From Flammeovirgaceae bacterium (GTDB taxonomy: Bacteria; Bacteroidota; Bacteroidia; Cytophagales; Cyclobacteriaceae), in contig JAJTGY010000010.1 in NCBI GenBank assembly GCA_021298015.1, positions 62,001 to 126,000 of the forward strand: a stretch of DNA of 64,000 nt. The letters run 5' to 3'. The first letter of the stretch is position 1. Each line of letters opens with the position of its first letter. Both the position numbers and the translations under genes were made by a program. Shown piece after piece: positions 39,417-48,576 of the stretch. The notes under the pieces are model-generated. The model was not told the origin of the DNA and did not search any database. It was given only the letters and a program-made list of their open reading frames with translations.

Positions 39417-40754
39417 TCAAGCTGATCGCTTCCGGGTCTGCACCCGACTCCGGATGAACTCACCAATCATTTGGCCGGAAACGAGCCCCTCATCAACGGC
39501 TCTTCGGTAATGAATGCCTCCATAGAGGCGACTGATGGATGCCTCTTCGGCCGCATGAGCAAATGAGGAAAAGCTTCGCACGGTCATGCCGTATTGTACC
39601 TCCGTTGAATCGGTAAAAGCAAATTTTTCACCGAACAGGCCTGCAAGGGCCACCGATGCGCTCCCCGAGATGGTGCTGTGTCCACTGGAGTATTCGGGGA
39701 AAGGCGGAGTCTGCAAGAGCGGAATCCAATCCTTATCGATATATTGGTTAATGTAGGTTTCCGGGCGAATCAACCGGCTGCGATACTTTTCATGCCAACA
39801 ACTGATGAACGCGTCAAAAAGTGAAATAGCAACACGAACGTACGCTTCTGCCGATGTGGCCATGTCCGCTTTGCTTTGCTCACAGGCTACCCGCGTGATG
39901 TTCATCCAATGGCCGCCCGGTGAGATCTTTTTTGTGGCAAACATCACATGGCCCCGAACATTCATCACAAAGGGATTACAATCCCAAAACGCAGCAATCG
40001 TCTTCTGCTCGTCCGAGAGCTCCTTCCCGACCACGTGAACCTCCCTGGCTTCTTTAAAAAAATCGCTGGAGGGGGAAGTAGAAAATGGAAGAGGCGGTGC
40101 CGGCTTGAACTGGCCCGCTGAATCAATCGCCAGGGTGCGAATCTTGTTCCAGTGGGGTTCTACCCCATCCATATAGGCCGGAGGAGTCGGTTTCCAGGTA
40201 GACGGGTCGCTGCTGATGCTGTACTTTGGAAACGACCGACTTTGCTTATAGGTGTCCTGATCGGCCCATTTAAGAATATGGTCAGCCACCGATTCACCAA
40301 ACGCCACCGAGCGGTCGAACACATCATCGGGAATTCCGGTAGCCCTGAATTCTGTCATGATCTGATCGTGGTAGGTATCCAATTCCGATTCAGAAAAAAT
40401 CAGTGCGCGCCCTACCTTCAGCAATGCTTTAACGGATGCCAGGGGGAAGCAATACGTCTTACCCACCTCCGGCTTTGGACCGGGAGAAAGCCCGTTCAAC
40501 TGGCCAGCTAGCGAAACCAGTGTAGAATCCGATGGAACCAGTGCTTCAAAAGCAGCGATGCTGCTGTAGGCATAAATCCGGCTTGCCACCGGGGGTGAAA
40601 ATATATCGTGAACGATCCGGTCGGTTACCGCAGCAACGGAACGGTGAAGGAAAGCTGGATTGGCCGCCTTTTGTACATACTCCGTGTTCTGTTCGCCACA
40701 GGCATGAACCGCGAACATGGCGAAAAGAAATAATACCACCCGAAGGGCTTTCAT
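39417..40754 (-). CDS. Vanadium haloperoxidase/PAP2-like lipoprotein
   Basis: Protein of 445 residues with a lipobox at Cys19 (FAVHAC), so probably outer-membrane or periplasmic. The three conserved oxyanion-binding motifs of the PAP2/vanadium-dependent haloperoxidase fold are present: Lys323 to Arg330-Pro331 (KYRSRLIRP), SGHS at 357-360, and SRLYGGIH at 408-415. Haloperoxidase and acid phosphatase activities cannot be told apart from these motifs. It lies 45 bases downstream of the secreted GH65 gene. Confidence 0.88.
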   Translation of the reverse strand: MKALRVVLFLFAMFAVHACGEQNTEYVQKAANPAFLHRSVAAVTDRIVHDIFSPPVASRIYAYSSIAAFEALVPSDSTLVSLAGQLNGLSPGPKPEVGKTYCFPLASVKALLKVGRALIFSESELDTYHDQIMTEFRATGIPDDVFDRSVAFGESVADHILKWADQDTYKQSRSFPKYSISSDPSTWKPTPPAYMDGVEPHWNKIRTLAIDSAGQFKPAPPLPFSTSPSSDFFKEAREVHVVGKELSDEQKTIAAFWDCNPFVMNVRGHVMFATKKISPGGHWMNITRVACEQSKADMATSAEAYVRVAISLFDAFISCWHEKYRSRLIRPETYINQYIDKDWIPLLQTPPFPEYSSGHSTISGSASVALAGLFGEKFAFTDSTEVQYGMTVRSFSSFAHAAEEASISRLYGGIHYRRAVDEGLVSGQMIGEFIRSRVQTRKRSA

Positions 40755-40799
40755 GTCAGTCAGAATATTTTGCCTGAAATGTAGCCAATGTGAGGCAAA

Positions 40800-42863
40800 C
40801 TATTTCAACACAAAGGTTGACTTGTTAACGCCCACGCCCCGAACTTCAATTGACTTCCATTTGGATGGAAGTTTTGCTTTCACCTGGGTGACACCGGCAT
40901 CCGAAATTCTAAGTCCGGCAAATCCAAAGAGCAGCGCCTGTAGCGTACCGCCAGCGCCAGTGGCAAAGTATGGGTTCGTGCCTCCGGCTGTCTCGGCCAG
41001 AACACCAAATGGTGGCACCTGGTTGGGGCGGTAACTTTTGATCAACAGGTCATAAGCTCGATCCATGTTCCCCTGTCGGGCCGCAATGGCCGCAAGTACC
41101 GAAAAACCCATAGCCGGACCATCAGGCGCATAACGCGGCTCATAATAGTTGAGGTCCTTCTCAATCTGGGTCCTATCGGTATAAAACTCAAGTGGAAAGG
41201 CCAACAAGTTTACATCCGCTTGTTTGATTCTGATGCCATCGTAGGTGGCATTCTCGCGTGTAACTCCATCCGGAAATTTGAGGATTGGAATGTTCTGTGC
41301 CACGTGGCTCCAATCGGGGTTAGCCGGTAGGCCCAATTCCGTAGCTGCTTGCGTAGCGTAGCGAAGAACGGTAATGGCCATGGCATTGGTGAAGGCATTG
41401 TTGTCAATGTTTTCCTCCCATTCATTAGCGCCAATCACATTCTTGATGTCATACTTTCCAGGCCCGTTGCGTTCCACCCGGCTTATCCAAAACTCCGCTA
41501 CTTCCTTCAGCATAGGATAACCCCTGTCACGAAGCCATTGCTTGTCTTTGGTCACCTGGTAGTACTTCCAGAACGCCCACCCTACGCACCCCGTAATGTG
41601 ATGCTGAAAGGGACCCGTAAGCGCCCACACGGGTGTAGCCTCCTGCCCTTCGCTGGCTGACTCCCAGGGAAACATGGCTCCTTTAAACCCGTGACTAAAT
41701 GCATTTTGGCGAGCGGCCTCCAGGCGCTGGAAACGATACTCCAGCAACGAACGGGCCAACTCAGGCTTCAAAGCTAAAAGTGGCGGATACATCCAAAGCT
41801 CAGTGTCCCAAAAAACGTGACCATTATAACCAAGCCCCGAAAGTCCCATGGGCGACAAGCTGAACGCAGTTCCCTCACGCGCAAAGGAATACAGGTGATA
41901 CAACATGAATCGCACATCGCGTTGCAACCCAGGATCTCCGTCAATCACAATATCACTCTTCCACAACTCCTCCCACTCCTTGACATGCCGGCCCCACAGC
42001 CGGTCGTATCCTTCCAGTGCAGCAAACACCGTCAATCGCTCCGCTTCATTATGCGCATCCGCTACGTGAGCCGAGGCAATCACCGAACCCACGATACAAA
42101 AACGAAACGTTTGACCGGCTTTTAAATCCTTACTGAACTTGGTGAGGTGCATGTTATAATCCCAATCCTCATGAATGAGGCTGACCTCCTCTCCCTTGTC
42201 AAAGATAAAACTTGTGGATGCCGCTACGGTGTGTCGGCCCGAGGGACTCTTGCCAACCGAAGTCATCAGCGGGATACGAACCTTATGTGGGTTTTTGGCG
42301 TAAGGATTCACCACCTCACGATCAATCACCGCGTAGAGGTTACGCACGTCACGCAGGATGTCGGGCGACTCGATCACACTGGCGGGCGTAATTCGGCAAT
42401 CCTGGCGGGCCTCGATTTCAATTACAGACAAGGCGGAATAGGGCAAATGACGCAACGCCAGCATGGTCTGCTTGACATGTACTTTGTTTCCAAAATCAAA
42501 CTCCGTTACCAGCGAAGCGGTCTTCATATCCAATGACTGTTTGAATCCGCTGATGTTGCCCGGCCCGATGCGCTGAAAATCCACATCGAGGTTTACATTC
42601 AGAAAATTAAACCCCTTGAGTATGTTATCGACACGGCCACGGCCGTAATTGTCGAAGGCTCCATTGAGCACAACATCTTTAACCCGCATCGGCTCGGGCG
42701 AAGATACCAGGCCAATCATGCCATTGCCGAGGGTGACTCCAAAATAGTTGGCATTGTCTGTCCCAAGTGCCGTAACTCGCCAAGAATCAGCCGATTGCGA
42801 AAAGCCCGGGAGATAGCCAAAAACGATCACGCAAAAAAAACAAATCCACTTTGTATTTTTCAT
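40800..42863 (-). CDS. Secreted GH65 hydrolase-like enzyme
   Basis: GH65 protein of 687 residues with a Sec signal (ICFFCVIVFGYLPGFSQ). Substrate segment YNGHVFWDTELW is near 346-357 and the general acid Glu481 lies in GANEWEENIDNN. It has KQADVN but lacks the HESSLS phosphate motif, so it is more likely a hydrolase (acid-trehalase/ATHL1-like) than a phosphorylase. It starts 11 bases after the stop of the duplicated outer-membrane protein gene. Its N-terminal segment is clearly related to the remnant at 44700-44879. Confidence 0.88.
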   Translation of the reverse strand: MKNTKWICFFCVIVFGYLPGFSQSADSWRVTALGTDNANYFGVTLGNGMIGLVSSPEPMRVKDVVLNGAFDNYGRGRVDNILKGFNFLNVNLDVDFQRIGPGNISGFKQSLDMKTASLVTEFDFGNKVHVKQTMLALRHLPYSALSVIEIEARQDCRITPASVIESPDILRDVRNLYAVIDREVVNPYAKNPHKVRIPLMTSVGKSPSGRHTVAASTSFIFDKGEEVSLIHEDWDYNMHLTKFSKDLKAGQTFRFCIVGSVIASAHVADAHNEAERLTVFAALEGYDRLWGRHVKEWEELWKSDIVIDGDPGLQRDVRFMLYHLYSFAREGTAFSLSPMGLSGLGYNGHVFWDTELWMYPPLLALKPELARSLLEYRFQRLEAARQNAFSHGFKGAMFPWESASEGQEATPVWALTGPFQHHITGCVGWAFWKYYQVTKDKQWLRDRGYPMLKEVAEFWISRVERNGPGKYDIKNVIGANEWEENIDNNAFTNAMAITVLRYATQAATELGLPANPDWSHVAQNIPILKFPDGVTRENATYDGIRIKQADVNLLAFPLEFYTDRTQIEKDLNYYEPRYAPDGPAMGFSVLAAIAARQGNMDRAYDLLIKSYRPNQVPPFGVLAETAGGTNPYFATGAGGTLQALLFGFAGLRISDAGVTQVKAKLPSKWKSIEVRGVGVNKSTFVLK

Positions 42864-42874
42864 TCATTCCATCG

Positions 42875-44569
42875 CTAGTCAACACGATCAATAAAACGAA
42901 ACCCAAAAACCAAATTTAAACTAAAATAATTTTGGGTTGTATTCACAGACCAAAGGCCTACGTCATTAATACCTCCAATCGAGTAAGATGCCAAAAACTT
43001 AGTCTCACTCAGAGTCGTAAGTCGGATTTGCCCTTCAAGCCTCAAAAAAGCCTGATCCGAGAGGTTGACCATTGCCCCACCAGCAAGCAAAAATGACCAT
43101 GTGAACGGTTCATAGGATTCATTTAGCATTATAGACGGATCTGAAATCGTGTATTTACCGCTGGTATACCCCAACCCTGCTCCAAGATATGGTTTAAACG
43201 TGCGCCAATCAAATAACACCTGATTATAGCGAACAAAGAGATCTACAAACTTTTCAGTACTACTCACAGAAAATGGCTCAGCAATACCGTCAACCCGGCC
43301 CGACTGAAAAGAAATCGAAAAAAAGCGCAAGCGGTTAGCCGGTGCGCGCTCCAGCGAAACACCGAAAATACCAAATGGTGAATCATTTATCACTCTTCCA
43401 TATGAAAAACTCAGCGCTGTTACACCTCTGGCAGTTCTAGCTCGAGAAATCACTGGGTTTGCAAGAATCGAATCACCCTTGCAGGCATTTATCTCACGCA
43501 CAATCATGTTAATACGACTCTCATCAAAACTATTTGTCCTTGATATCAACCTCCCAATGTCCTTACAGCCAGTTGAATATCTTCTCAAAACAGTCTTGTA
43601 TGCGGTGTCCTCAACATTGTACCTTTTGTTTTTGTAGGTAATGCTCCTCTTCAAATGCGGCAGTGGTGCAAGCTCCTGAGAAGTCTCGTACAAAAAATGC
43701 CGGGTTGTGCCAGGCATCTTTCTATTTAAAAAGCTGACGCGTGCACGAAGCAGAAACCGCAAAAACACCTTCGTGCCATCTAAATCAAACGACTCAAAAT
43801 ACTCATCGTTCCCAATCTGAAACGCGCGAATCTCTCCAGGCAAAAATTCTTTAAACTCATTATCACTGTTAGCCTTGAAACTGACGCGTTCGTAAAGAAC
43901 ATTTTCGGTCTGTGAGTAGAAAAAGCCTTCTACTTTCTGACCATCAAGGGTGACAATAAAGCCCTGAACATTATCTGCATAAATCGAGACGGTGGATATC
44001 GAATCACCCCGGCAATAATTTATTTCCTCCACAATCTTTTTTATCCGATTCTCCTCGAACTTACTAGTACTCGTTATCAACCTGCCAATACTCCCGCAGC
44101 CATTCGAATATCTTCGCAAAACGCTCTTGTAGGCAGTGTCCTCAACATTGTACCTTTTGTTGTTATAGGTGAAGCTCCTCTTCAAATGCGGCAGTGGCGT
44201 AAGCTCTTGAGAGGTCTCGAACAAAAAATGTTGGGTTGTGCCAAGCATCTTTCTATTTAATAAGCTGAGGCGCGCACGAAGCAAAAACTTCAAAAACACC
44301 TTCACACCGTTTAGTTCAAACGATTCAAAATACTCCGCGTTGCCAATCTGAAAGGCGCGAATCTCTCCAGGCAAAAACACCTTAAACTCATTTTCATTAT
44401 TAGCCTTGAAACTGACGCGTTCGTAAAACAAATGCTCAGCCTGTAGATAAAAAGAACCTCCTACTTTCTGACTATCGAGGGTAACGATAAAGCCCTGAAC
44501 ATTATCTGCATAAACCGAGACGCTGGATAAGGCGATGAGAAAGCATACGAGTGCTCTAATTGATTTCAT
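42875..44569 (-). CDS. Outer-membrane protein with internal tandem duplication
   Basis: Protein of 564 residues with a Sec signal (ALVCFLIALSSVSVYA). Two copies of an approximately 177-residue unit follow, each with YADNVQGFIVTLD, FLPGEIRAFQIGN, YFESF, FLLRAR, KRYNVEDTAYK and a final Cys-rich helix. The C-terminal approximately 185 residues have alternating strands (FSYGRVI, FGVSLERAP, YLGAGLGYTSG, final FGFRFIDRVD) that look like a small beta-barrel. The ATG at 44569 is preferred over one at 44590 because it begins a normal signal peptide. No family is recognised for the repeated unit. Confidence 0.8.
   Translation of the reverse strand: MKSIRALVCFLIALSSVSVYADNVQGFIVTLDSQKVGGSFYLQAEHLFYERVSFKANNENEFKVFLPGEIRAFQIGNAEYFESFELNGVKVFLKFLLRARLSLLNRKMLGTTQHFLFETSQELTPLPHLKRSFTYNNKRYNVEDTAYKSVLRRYSNGCGSIGRLITSTSKFEENRIKKIVEEINYCRGDSISTVSIYADNVQGFIVTLDGQKVEGFFYSQTENVLYERVSFKANSDNEFKEFLPGEIRAFQIGNDEYFESFDLDGTKVFLRFLLRARVSFLNRKMPGTTRHFLYETSQELAPLPHLKRSITYKNKRYNVEDTAYKTVLRRYSTGCKDIGRLISRTNSFDESRINMIVREINACKGDSILANPVISRARTARGVTALSFSYGRVINDSPFGIFGVSLERAPANRLRFFSISFQSGRVDGIAEPFSVSSTEKFVDLFVRYNQVLFDWRTFKPYLGAGLGYTSGKYTISDPSIMLNESYEPFTWSFLLAGGAMVNLSDQAFLRLEGQIRLTTLSETKFLASYSIGGINDVGLWSVNTTQNYFSLNLVFGFRFIDRVD
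43460..43990 (-). repeat. Second copy of the 531-bp intragenic repeat
   Basis: Encodes the second repeat unit of the duplicated outer-membrane protein. It begins again with a segment resembling the end of the signal peptide (VSIYADNVQG), which shows that the duplication started inside the 5' coding region. About three quarters of residues match copy one by eye, with no frame change. Confidence 0.9.
43991..44521 (-). repeat. First copy of the 531-bp intragenic repeat
   Basis: Encodes the first repeat unit, beginning VSVYADNVQG at the end of the signal peptide. It lies in direct tandem with the second copy at an offset of exactly 531 bases (177 codons). Several long runs are identical between copies at the DNA level, for example around the NVQGFIVTLD codons. 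Confidence 0.9.
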
Positions 44570-44699
44570 TTTGATTGATTTTCGCTGCATAATTTAAAAG
44601 GATTCTGAAAAATAATGAATAGCTCATTTGAAAAAAGCGTAGCATCGTCTTTCTCAGGCGGGGCTACCTGGTCGGCCGACACCGTAAGATAACACGCTT

Positions 44700-44879
44700 C
44701 TACGCGTTAAACCTGATGTAACTCGCTCGTCCAACCTTATTGCCAAGGGTTACTGCAAAGTGGGGCGTGATACCGGCACTCAGCGCAGTCACATGCCATG
44801 GTCCTGCATCTTGCGAAGACGCAACAGTATGTAGCCAGAAAACAAACGCGAGACAAAATTGAATTCTTAAGGACTTCAT
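44700..44879 (-). pseudogene. Remnant of a secreted GH65 gene (5' end)
   Basis: A 59-codon frame with ATG at 44879 and stop at 44700. It has a signal peptide (FCLAFVFWLHTVASS) and then QDAGPWHVTALSAG and FAVTLGN. This lines up with residues about 23-50 of the intact secreted GH65 enzyme 2 kb downstream (ADSWRVTALGTD, FGVTLGN), with shared W-x-VTAL and F-x-VTLGN. After GN the similarity stops and the frame soon ends, so only the first about 50 residues of a GH65 relative survive. It could still be expressed as a short exported peptide. Confidence 0.72.
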
Positions 44880-45002
44880 CGTATCTGAAATTAGGGTTAG
44901 ACTGTGGCTAATTAGAATGATGTTCCAACCACCAAATTAAATCAATCAAATTGAACATCAGCAGCAAAATCATTTGAAATATCTGGCGTGAATATCGGGG
45001 AC

Positions 45003-45035
45003 TTTAGCTATTTACGGTTTTGGGCCGTACTTTTG
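45003..45035 (+). promoter_or_regulatory. Candidate promoter for the TonB receptor gene
   Basis: A -7 box TACTTTTG (45028-45035) matches TAnnTTTG exactly. A TTTA at 45003-45006 lies 21 bases upstream, at the spacing of the -33 TTTG element but with one mismatch. The start codon at 45103 is about 65 bases downstream. Confidence 0.5.
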
Positions 45036-45102
45036 TCTAACATCAATCAACAACCTTTTTTCGGTTTAAAACGTAGACAAGAAACGCTCATCTCTGTTTT
45101 TT

Positions 45103-47487
45103 TTGAAGAAACTCTTTGTCCTATTTTTGATTGGCTGTTCGTATTCAGCATCAAGTCAGCAAAGCCACATTTTTGGCGATCCCCGTGCTTCGCAACCAGC
45201 TCAGTGGTCTGTCACCGGCAAAGTAACACAGACCGAAAACGGCCTGCCCGTGGAAGGGGCTCATTTTTACGCTGACGGACTGACAACAGGCACCACCTCT
45301 GACTCAACCGGGCGTTATTTTTTATTACTGCCACCCGGAACACATCGCCTTACGGTGCGGCATATCAGTCGTGTACCCCAAACTGCCATTTTCGAACTGT
45401 TTGGACATGGTGTGATCCACTTTTCCCTGGAGGAAAAAGCAATGGCGCTGGAGGAAGTGGTGGTAGAATCGCGGGGTAACCAGTCTGTGCTGAAGGAACC
45501 ATTCAGTGGGGTCGTGTCACTGAATCGTCAACAGTTGAAGTCGATTCCCGCACTTTTAGGAGAGGCCGACATTGGCCGGTCTCTTCAATATCTGCCGGGC
45601 GTTACGTCAGCCGGGGAAGGTGCATCCGGAAACAACATACGAGGCGGCCGAACAGATCAAAATCTGATGCTAATCAACGATGCCCTGGTTCTCAGCGCAA
45701 ACCACGCGGCTGGTTTTCTGTCACCGTTCAATGCCGAAGTCGCGGAGAGCTTTTTGCTATACAAAGGTGTAATGCCAAGCTACTACGGAGGTCGCTCCGC
45801 CTCTACTTTAGCCATTCGAATGCGCAAAGGAGACTTCGAAATCTGGAAGTCACAACTGTCGGGAGGAACGGCAGTTCAAAAAATTCTGATTGAAGGCCCA
45901 CTACGAAAAAATTCGGTTAGTATACTAAGCACCGGGCGTTTAAGCACCGTCAACTGGATGTTTAATCGCGCACGGAATACGGATGTCCAGTCCAGCAAAG
46001 TCAATTTTAGTGATTCTTACTCCAGCATCTCCGCTAAACTCAACTCAAAACACTTTCTTGATGTTGCACTCTTAACGACTCAGGATTTCCTGCAGGTTGG
46101 CGATCGCTTTGGATACGAATGGTCGAGTTATGTCGGATCGCTCGCGTGGAAGGGTGTGTTGACGGAAAAACTCTCAGCCTCCGCCCTATTCGCAACAGGC
46201 AGTTTCAAGAATGGTTTCTTTGAACTCAATAGTCCGCAGGCGGCCAAATTGAACAACGGCCTTGGTTACAACCAGTTCAAATTGACCATGTTCTGGAGCA
46301 ATGCCCAACATGACGTAACGGCCGGTGGCGAGGCTATCCTCTACCAAACACTCCCTGAAATGCTGTCGCCCGCAGACCCCGAATCAGTTGTTGAACCTGA
46401 CCAAATCCAAAAAGGCCAAGGACTTGAGTCATCTTTTTTTCTATCTGACGACTGGACTTTGTCGCCCGGAATTACATTATCGATTGGGCTTCGGTATTCC
46501 CGCTTTCAAGGCCTCGGCCCAGAAAATGTGTATTCGTATTTGGATGGTGTGCCGCGCTCTATCAACTCAATTACGGATACTACCTATTACTCTGCCAACA
46601 GTCGGACCAAGACATACGATGGATGGGAACCTCGGGCATCCATCAGTGTAAAACTATCAACAAATCACTCCGTAAAAGTTGGTTACTCGAGAGTGTTCCA
46701 ATACATCCACTCATTGTCAAACACCGCTTCACCAACGCCCATTGACCTGTGGCAACTGAGTACCCCCCACATTTCGCCCCAGACATCTGACAACTTCTCG
46801 ATTGGACACCACGCTAACCTAAAAGACAACAAATGGTCAACAACCCTTGAAGCTTTTTACCGGGCATCATCAAACCAACTGGAATACAAAGACTTTGCTG
46901 ACCTGAATCTCAACCCGCATATTGAAACCGAAGTAGCGCAGGGTTTAGGCAAATCTTATGGCGTTGAAATACAGGTGAAACGCAATAGTGGCAAATGGAC
47001 AGGCTGGTTGTCGTATACTTTTTCCCGGAGCCTTGTCCAGCTCAACAGTCCCGATCCTGAATTCAACGTAAACCGGGGCCAGTGGTTTGCTGCGAATCAC
47101 GATCGCCCCCATGTTGCGGCCCTGGTGATCAATCGAAAATTGTGGCCAAAGGGCCTTATGGGCATCACCGCCAATTATGCCACCGGCAGGCCGTTGACTG
47201 CCGTTGATACCTATTACTTCCTCGATGGCGCCACCATCCCAAACTTTTCAGATCGGAATCAGTATCGCATCCCAAACTACTTCAGAATTGATTTTTCCGT
47301 CACGACCGGCAGTGTATTCAAAAAAATTGATGATAGTCTCACCTTCAGCCTGTATAACTTGTTGCACCGTGACAATGCCTTTTCCGTTTTCTTTCAACCT
47401 GCTCCCAATCAACCCCGCCCCCTGCCCTATCAACTTGCCCTGATCGGTGTGGCCGTTCCCGCGATTTCCTATACTGTTCGACTCTGA
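45103..47487 (+). CDS. TonB-dependent receptor with carboxypeptidase-regulatory-like domain
   Basis: Outer-membrane receptor of 794 residues. A TTG start gives a normal signal peptide (KKLFVLFLIGCSYSASS). A CarboxypepD_reg-like domain (about residues 38-110, VTGKVTQTENGLPVEGA to RLTVRHIS) precedes the plug (SLQYLPGVTSAGEGASGNNIRGGR) and a beta-barrel ending in ISYTVRL. It is shorter than SusC and lacks a SusD partner. The next gene encodes a DUF4249 lipoprotein, a recurring partner of such receptors in Bacteroidota. The ligand is not predictable. Confidence 0.9.
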   Translation: MKKLFVLFLIGCSYSASSQQSHIFGDPRASQPAQWSVTGKVTQTENGLPVEGAHFYADGLTTGTTSDSTGRYFLLLPPGTHRLTVRHISRVPQTAIFELFGHGVIHFSLEEKAMALEEVVVESRGNQSVLKEPFSGVVSLNRQQLKSIPALLGEADIGRSLQYLPGVTSAGEGASGNNIRGGRTDQNLMLINDALVLSANHAAGFLSPFNAEVAESFLLYKGVMPSYYGGRSASTLAIRMRKGDFEIWKSQLSGGTAVQKILIEGPLRKNSVSILSTGRLSTVNWMFNRARNTDVQSSKVNFSDSYSSISAKLNSKHFLDVALLTTQDFLQVGDRFGYEWSSYVGSLAWKGVLTEKLSASALFATGSFKNGFFELNSPQAAKLNNGLGYNQFKLTMFWSNAQHDVTAGGEAILYQTLPEMLSPADPESVVEPDQIQKGQGLESSFFLSDDWTLSPGITLSIGLRYSRFQGLGPENVYSYLDGVPRSINSITDTTYYSANSRTKTYDGWEPRASISVKLSTNHSVKVGYSRVFQYIHSLSNTASPTPIDLWQLSTPHISPQTSDNFSIGHHANLKDNKWSTTLEAFYRASSNQLEYKDFADLNLNPHIETEVAQGLGKSYGVEIQVKRNSGKWTGWLSYTFSRSLVQLNSPDPEFNVNRGQWFAANHDRPHVAALVINRKLWPKGLMGITANYATGRPLTAVDTYYFLDGATIPNFSDRNQYRIPNYFRIDFSVTTGSVFKKIDDSLTFSLYNLLHRDNAFSVFFQPAPNQPRPLPYQLALIGVAVPAISYTVRL

Positions 47488-47491
47488 GCTT

Positions 47492-48526
47492 ATGCGTGCA
47501 TCTTCCTTATCCCTACTCTTCCCCATAATTCTATTCAGCACCTGTATTGGCGTTATCGATTTTCCGGTGAACGAAGTAAGCTATGTGGTGATCTACGGAC
47601 AACTGACAAATCTGGATGAACCACAGCTGATTCAGGTAGGCCGATCGTCTTCGCGGGGCAAACCACCACAGCCGATCAGCGGGGCCCAAGTAGAGCTAAT
47701 CAGCAGTCAGGGCAATTTTAATGCCGTTGAAATCAAGCCCGGGCAATACCTCATTCAAGGTTTAATGGGTGGCGTCCCGGGGCAATCTTATTCGCTTACC
47801 GTTCGGATCGGCAGTCGAACGTATCGGTCACAAGTTGAGACCATGCCCCTCTCTGTCGGTGTTGACTCCGCGTATCACACCTTTTCAGATGAATCGGTTA
47901 TCACCAGTGACGGAAAACGTCTTGTGCGGTTGATCTATGTACATTCGAAATCAACCCTTCCGAACTCGAACAACTTATTTCTGCGATGGGAAGTTGAAGA
48001 GAACTATTACTTTGATCTCACTGATTTTCCCGATCCTTTTAACACGCCTCCGCCTCCTTGCTATGCCTCGGACCGGGTAAACCCGCAGAAGATCAATCTG
48101 GTTAATACAGCTGCGCTCACTAAGAATCAAATAGATCAGCAACTGGCAACGCGTGAAGTCGACTTCACCTTCAAAAGCCGTCACTATTTCACCGTCCGGC
48201 AGCTGAGCATTACTGCTAACTGCCATTCCTATTGGGCAAGGATTCGAGATGTACTCGCAAACCGAGGTTCACCCTTCGACACACCACCCGCTACCGTTAT
48301 CGGAAACTTCACCAATCCGGATGATCCGGCTGAAAAAGTGCTGGGATACTTTGAGGTAGCCAACGTTTCGATCAATCGCTTTTTTCTTGTGCCTGGCTGG
48401 ATTCCCTTTTACCTGGAGCCCTATTGCGAATACAATCCCGATAAGCCCTTTGACAGATATCCGGCTATCTGCCTGGACTGCAGCAAACTGCCGAACGGAT
48501 CGGGCGAGCCGCCACCGTGGTTTTAG
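47492..48526 (+). CDS. DUF4249 lipoprotein
   Basis: Protein of 344 residues; lipobox Cys18 follows LLFPIILFST. The early YVVIYGQLTNLDEPQLIQVGRS and ISGAQVELISSQGNF segments match DUF4249, a beta-sandwich lipoprotein encoded next to TonB receptors. The ATG at 47492 gives a proper signal peptide and lies 4 bases after the receptor stop. It probably sits on the cell surface with the receptor. The gene is convergent with the FG-GAP gene at 48577, with 50 bases between. Confidence 0.85.
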   Translation: MRASSLSLLFPIILFSTCIGVIDFPVNEVSYVVIYGQLTNLDEPQLIQVGRSSSRGKPPQPISGAQVELISSQGNFNAVEIKPGQYLIQGLMGGVPGQSYSLTVRIGSRTYRSQVETMPLSVGVDSAYHTFSDESVITSDGKRLVRLIYVHSKSTLPNSNNLFLRWEVEENYYFDLTDFPDPFNTPPPPCYASDRVNPQKINLVNTAALTKNQIDQQLATREVDFTFKSRHYFTVRQLSITANCHSYWARIRDVLANRGSPFDTPPATVIGNFTNPDDPAEKVLGYFEVANVSINRFFLVPGWIPFYLEPYCEYNPDKPFDRYPAICLDCSKLPNGSGEPPPWF

Positions 48527-48576
48527 ACGCACGGTCTAGATTGTCGTTACGGGCTGGTCGAAACCGGACACCGTCT

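Larger units (their letters stand above)
44570..45102. other. Intergenic region between divergent transcription units
   Basis: The region holds a 59-codon GH65 remnant on the minus strand (44700-44879) and a candidate promoter for the plus-strand TonB receptor (45003-45035). Between 44570 and 44699, and between 44880 and 45002, I see no gene, terminator or repeat. Confidence 0.6.

Noticed and set aside
48525..48545. Small inverted repeat TAGAC/GTCTA after the DUF4249 gene as a terminator
   Set aside because: The stem is only five pairs and no T run follows, so it is not a convincing terminator.
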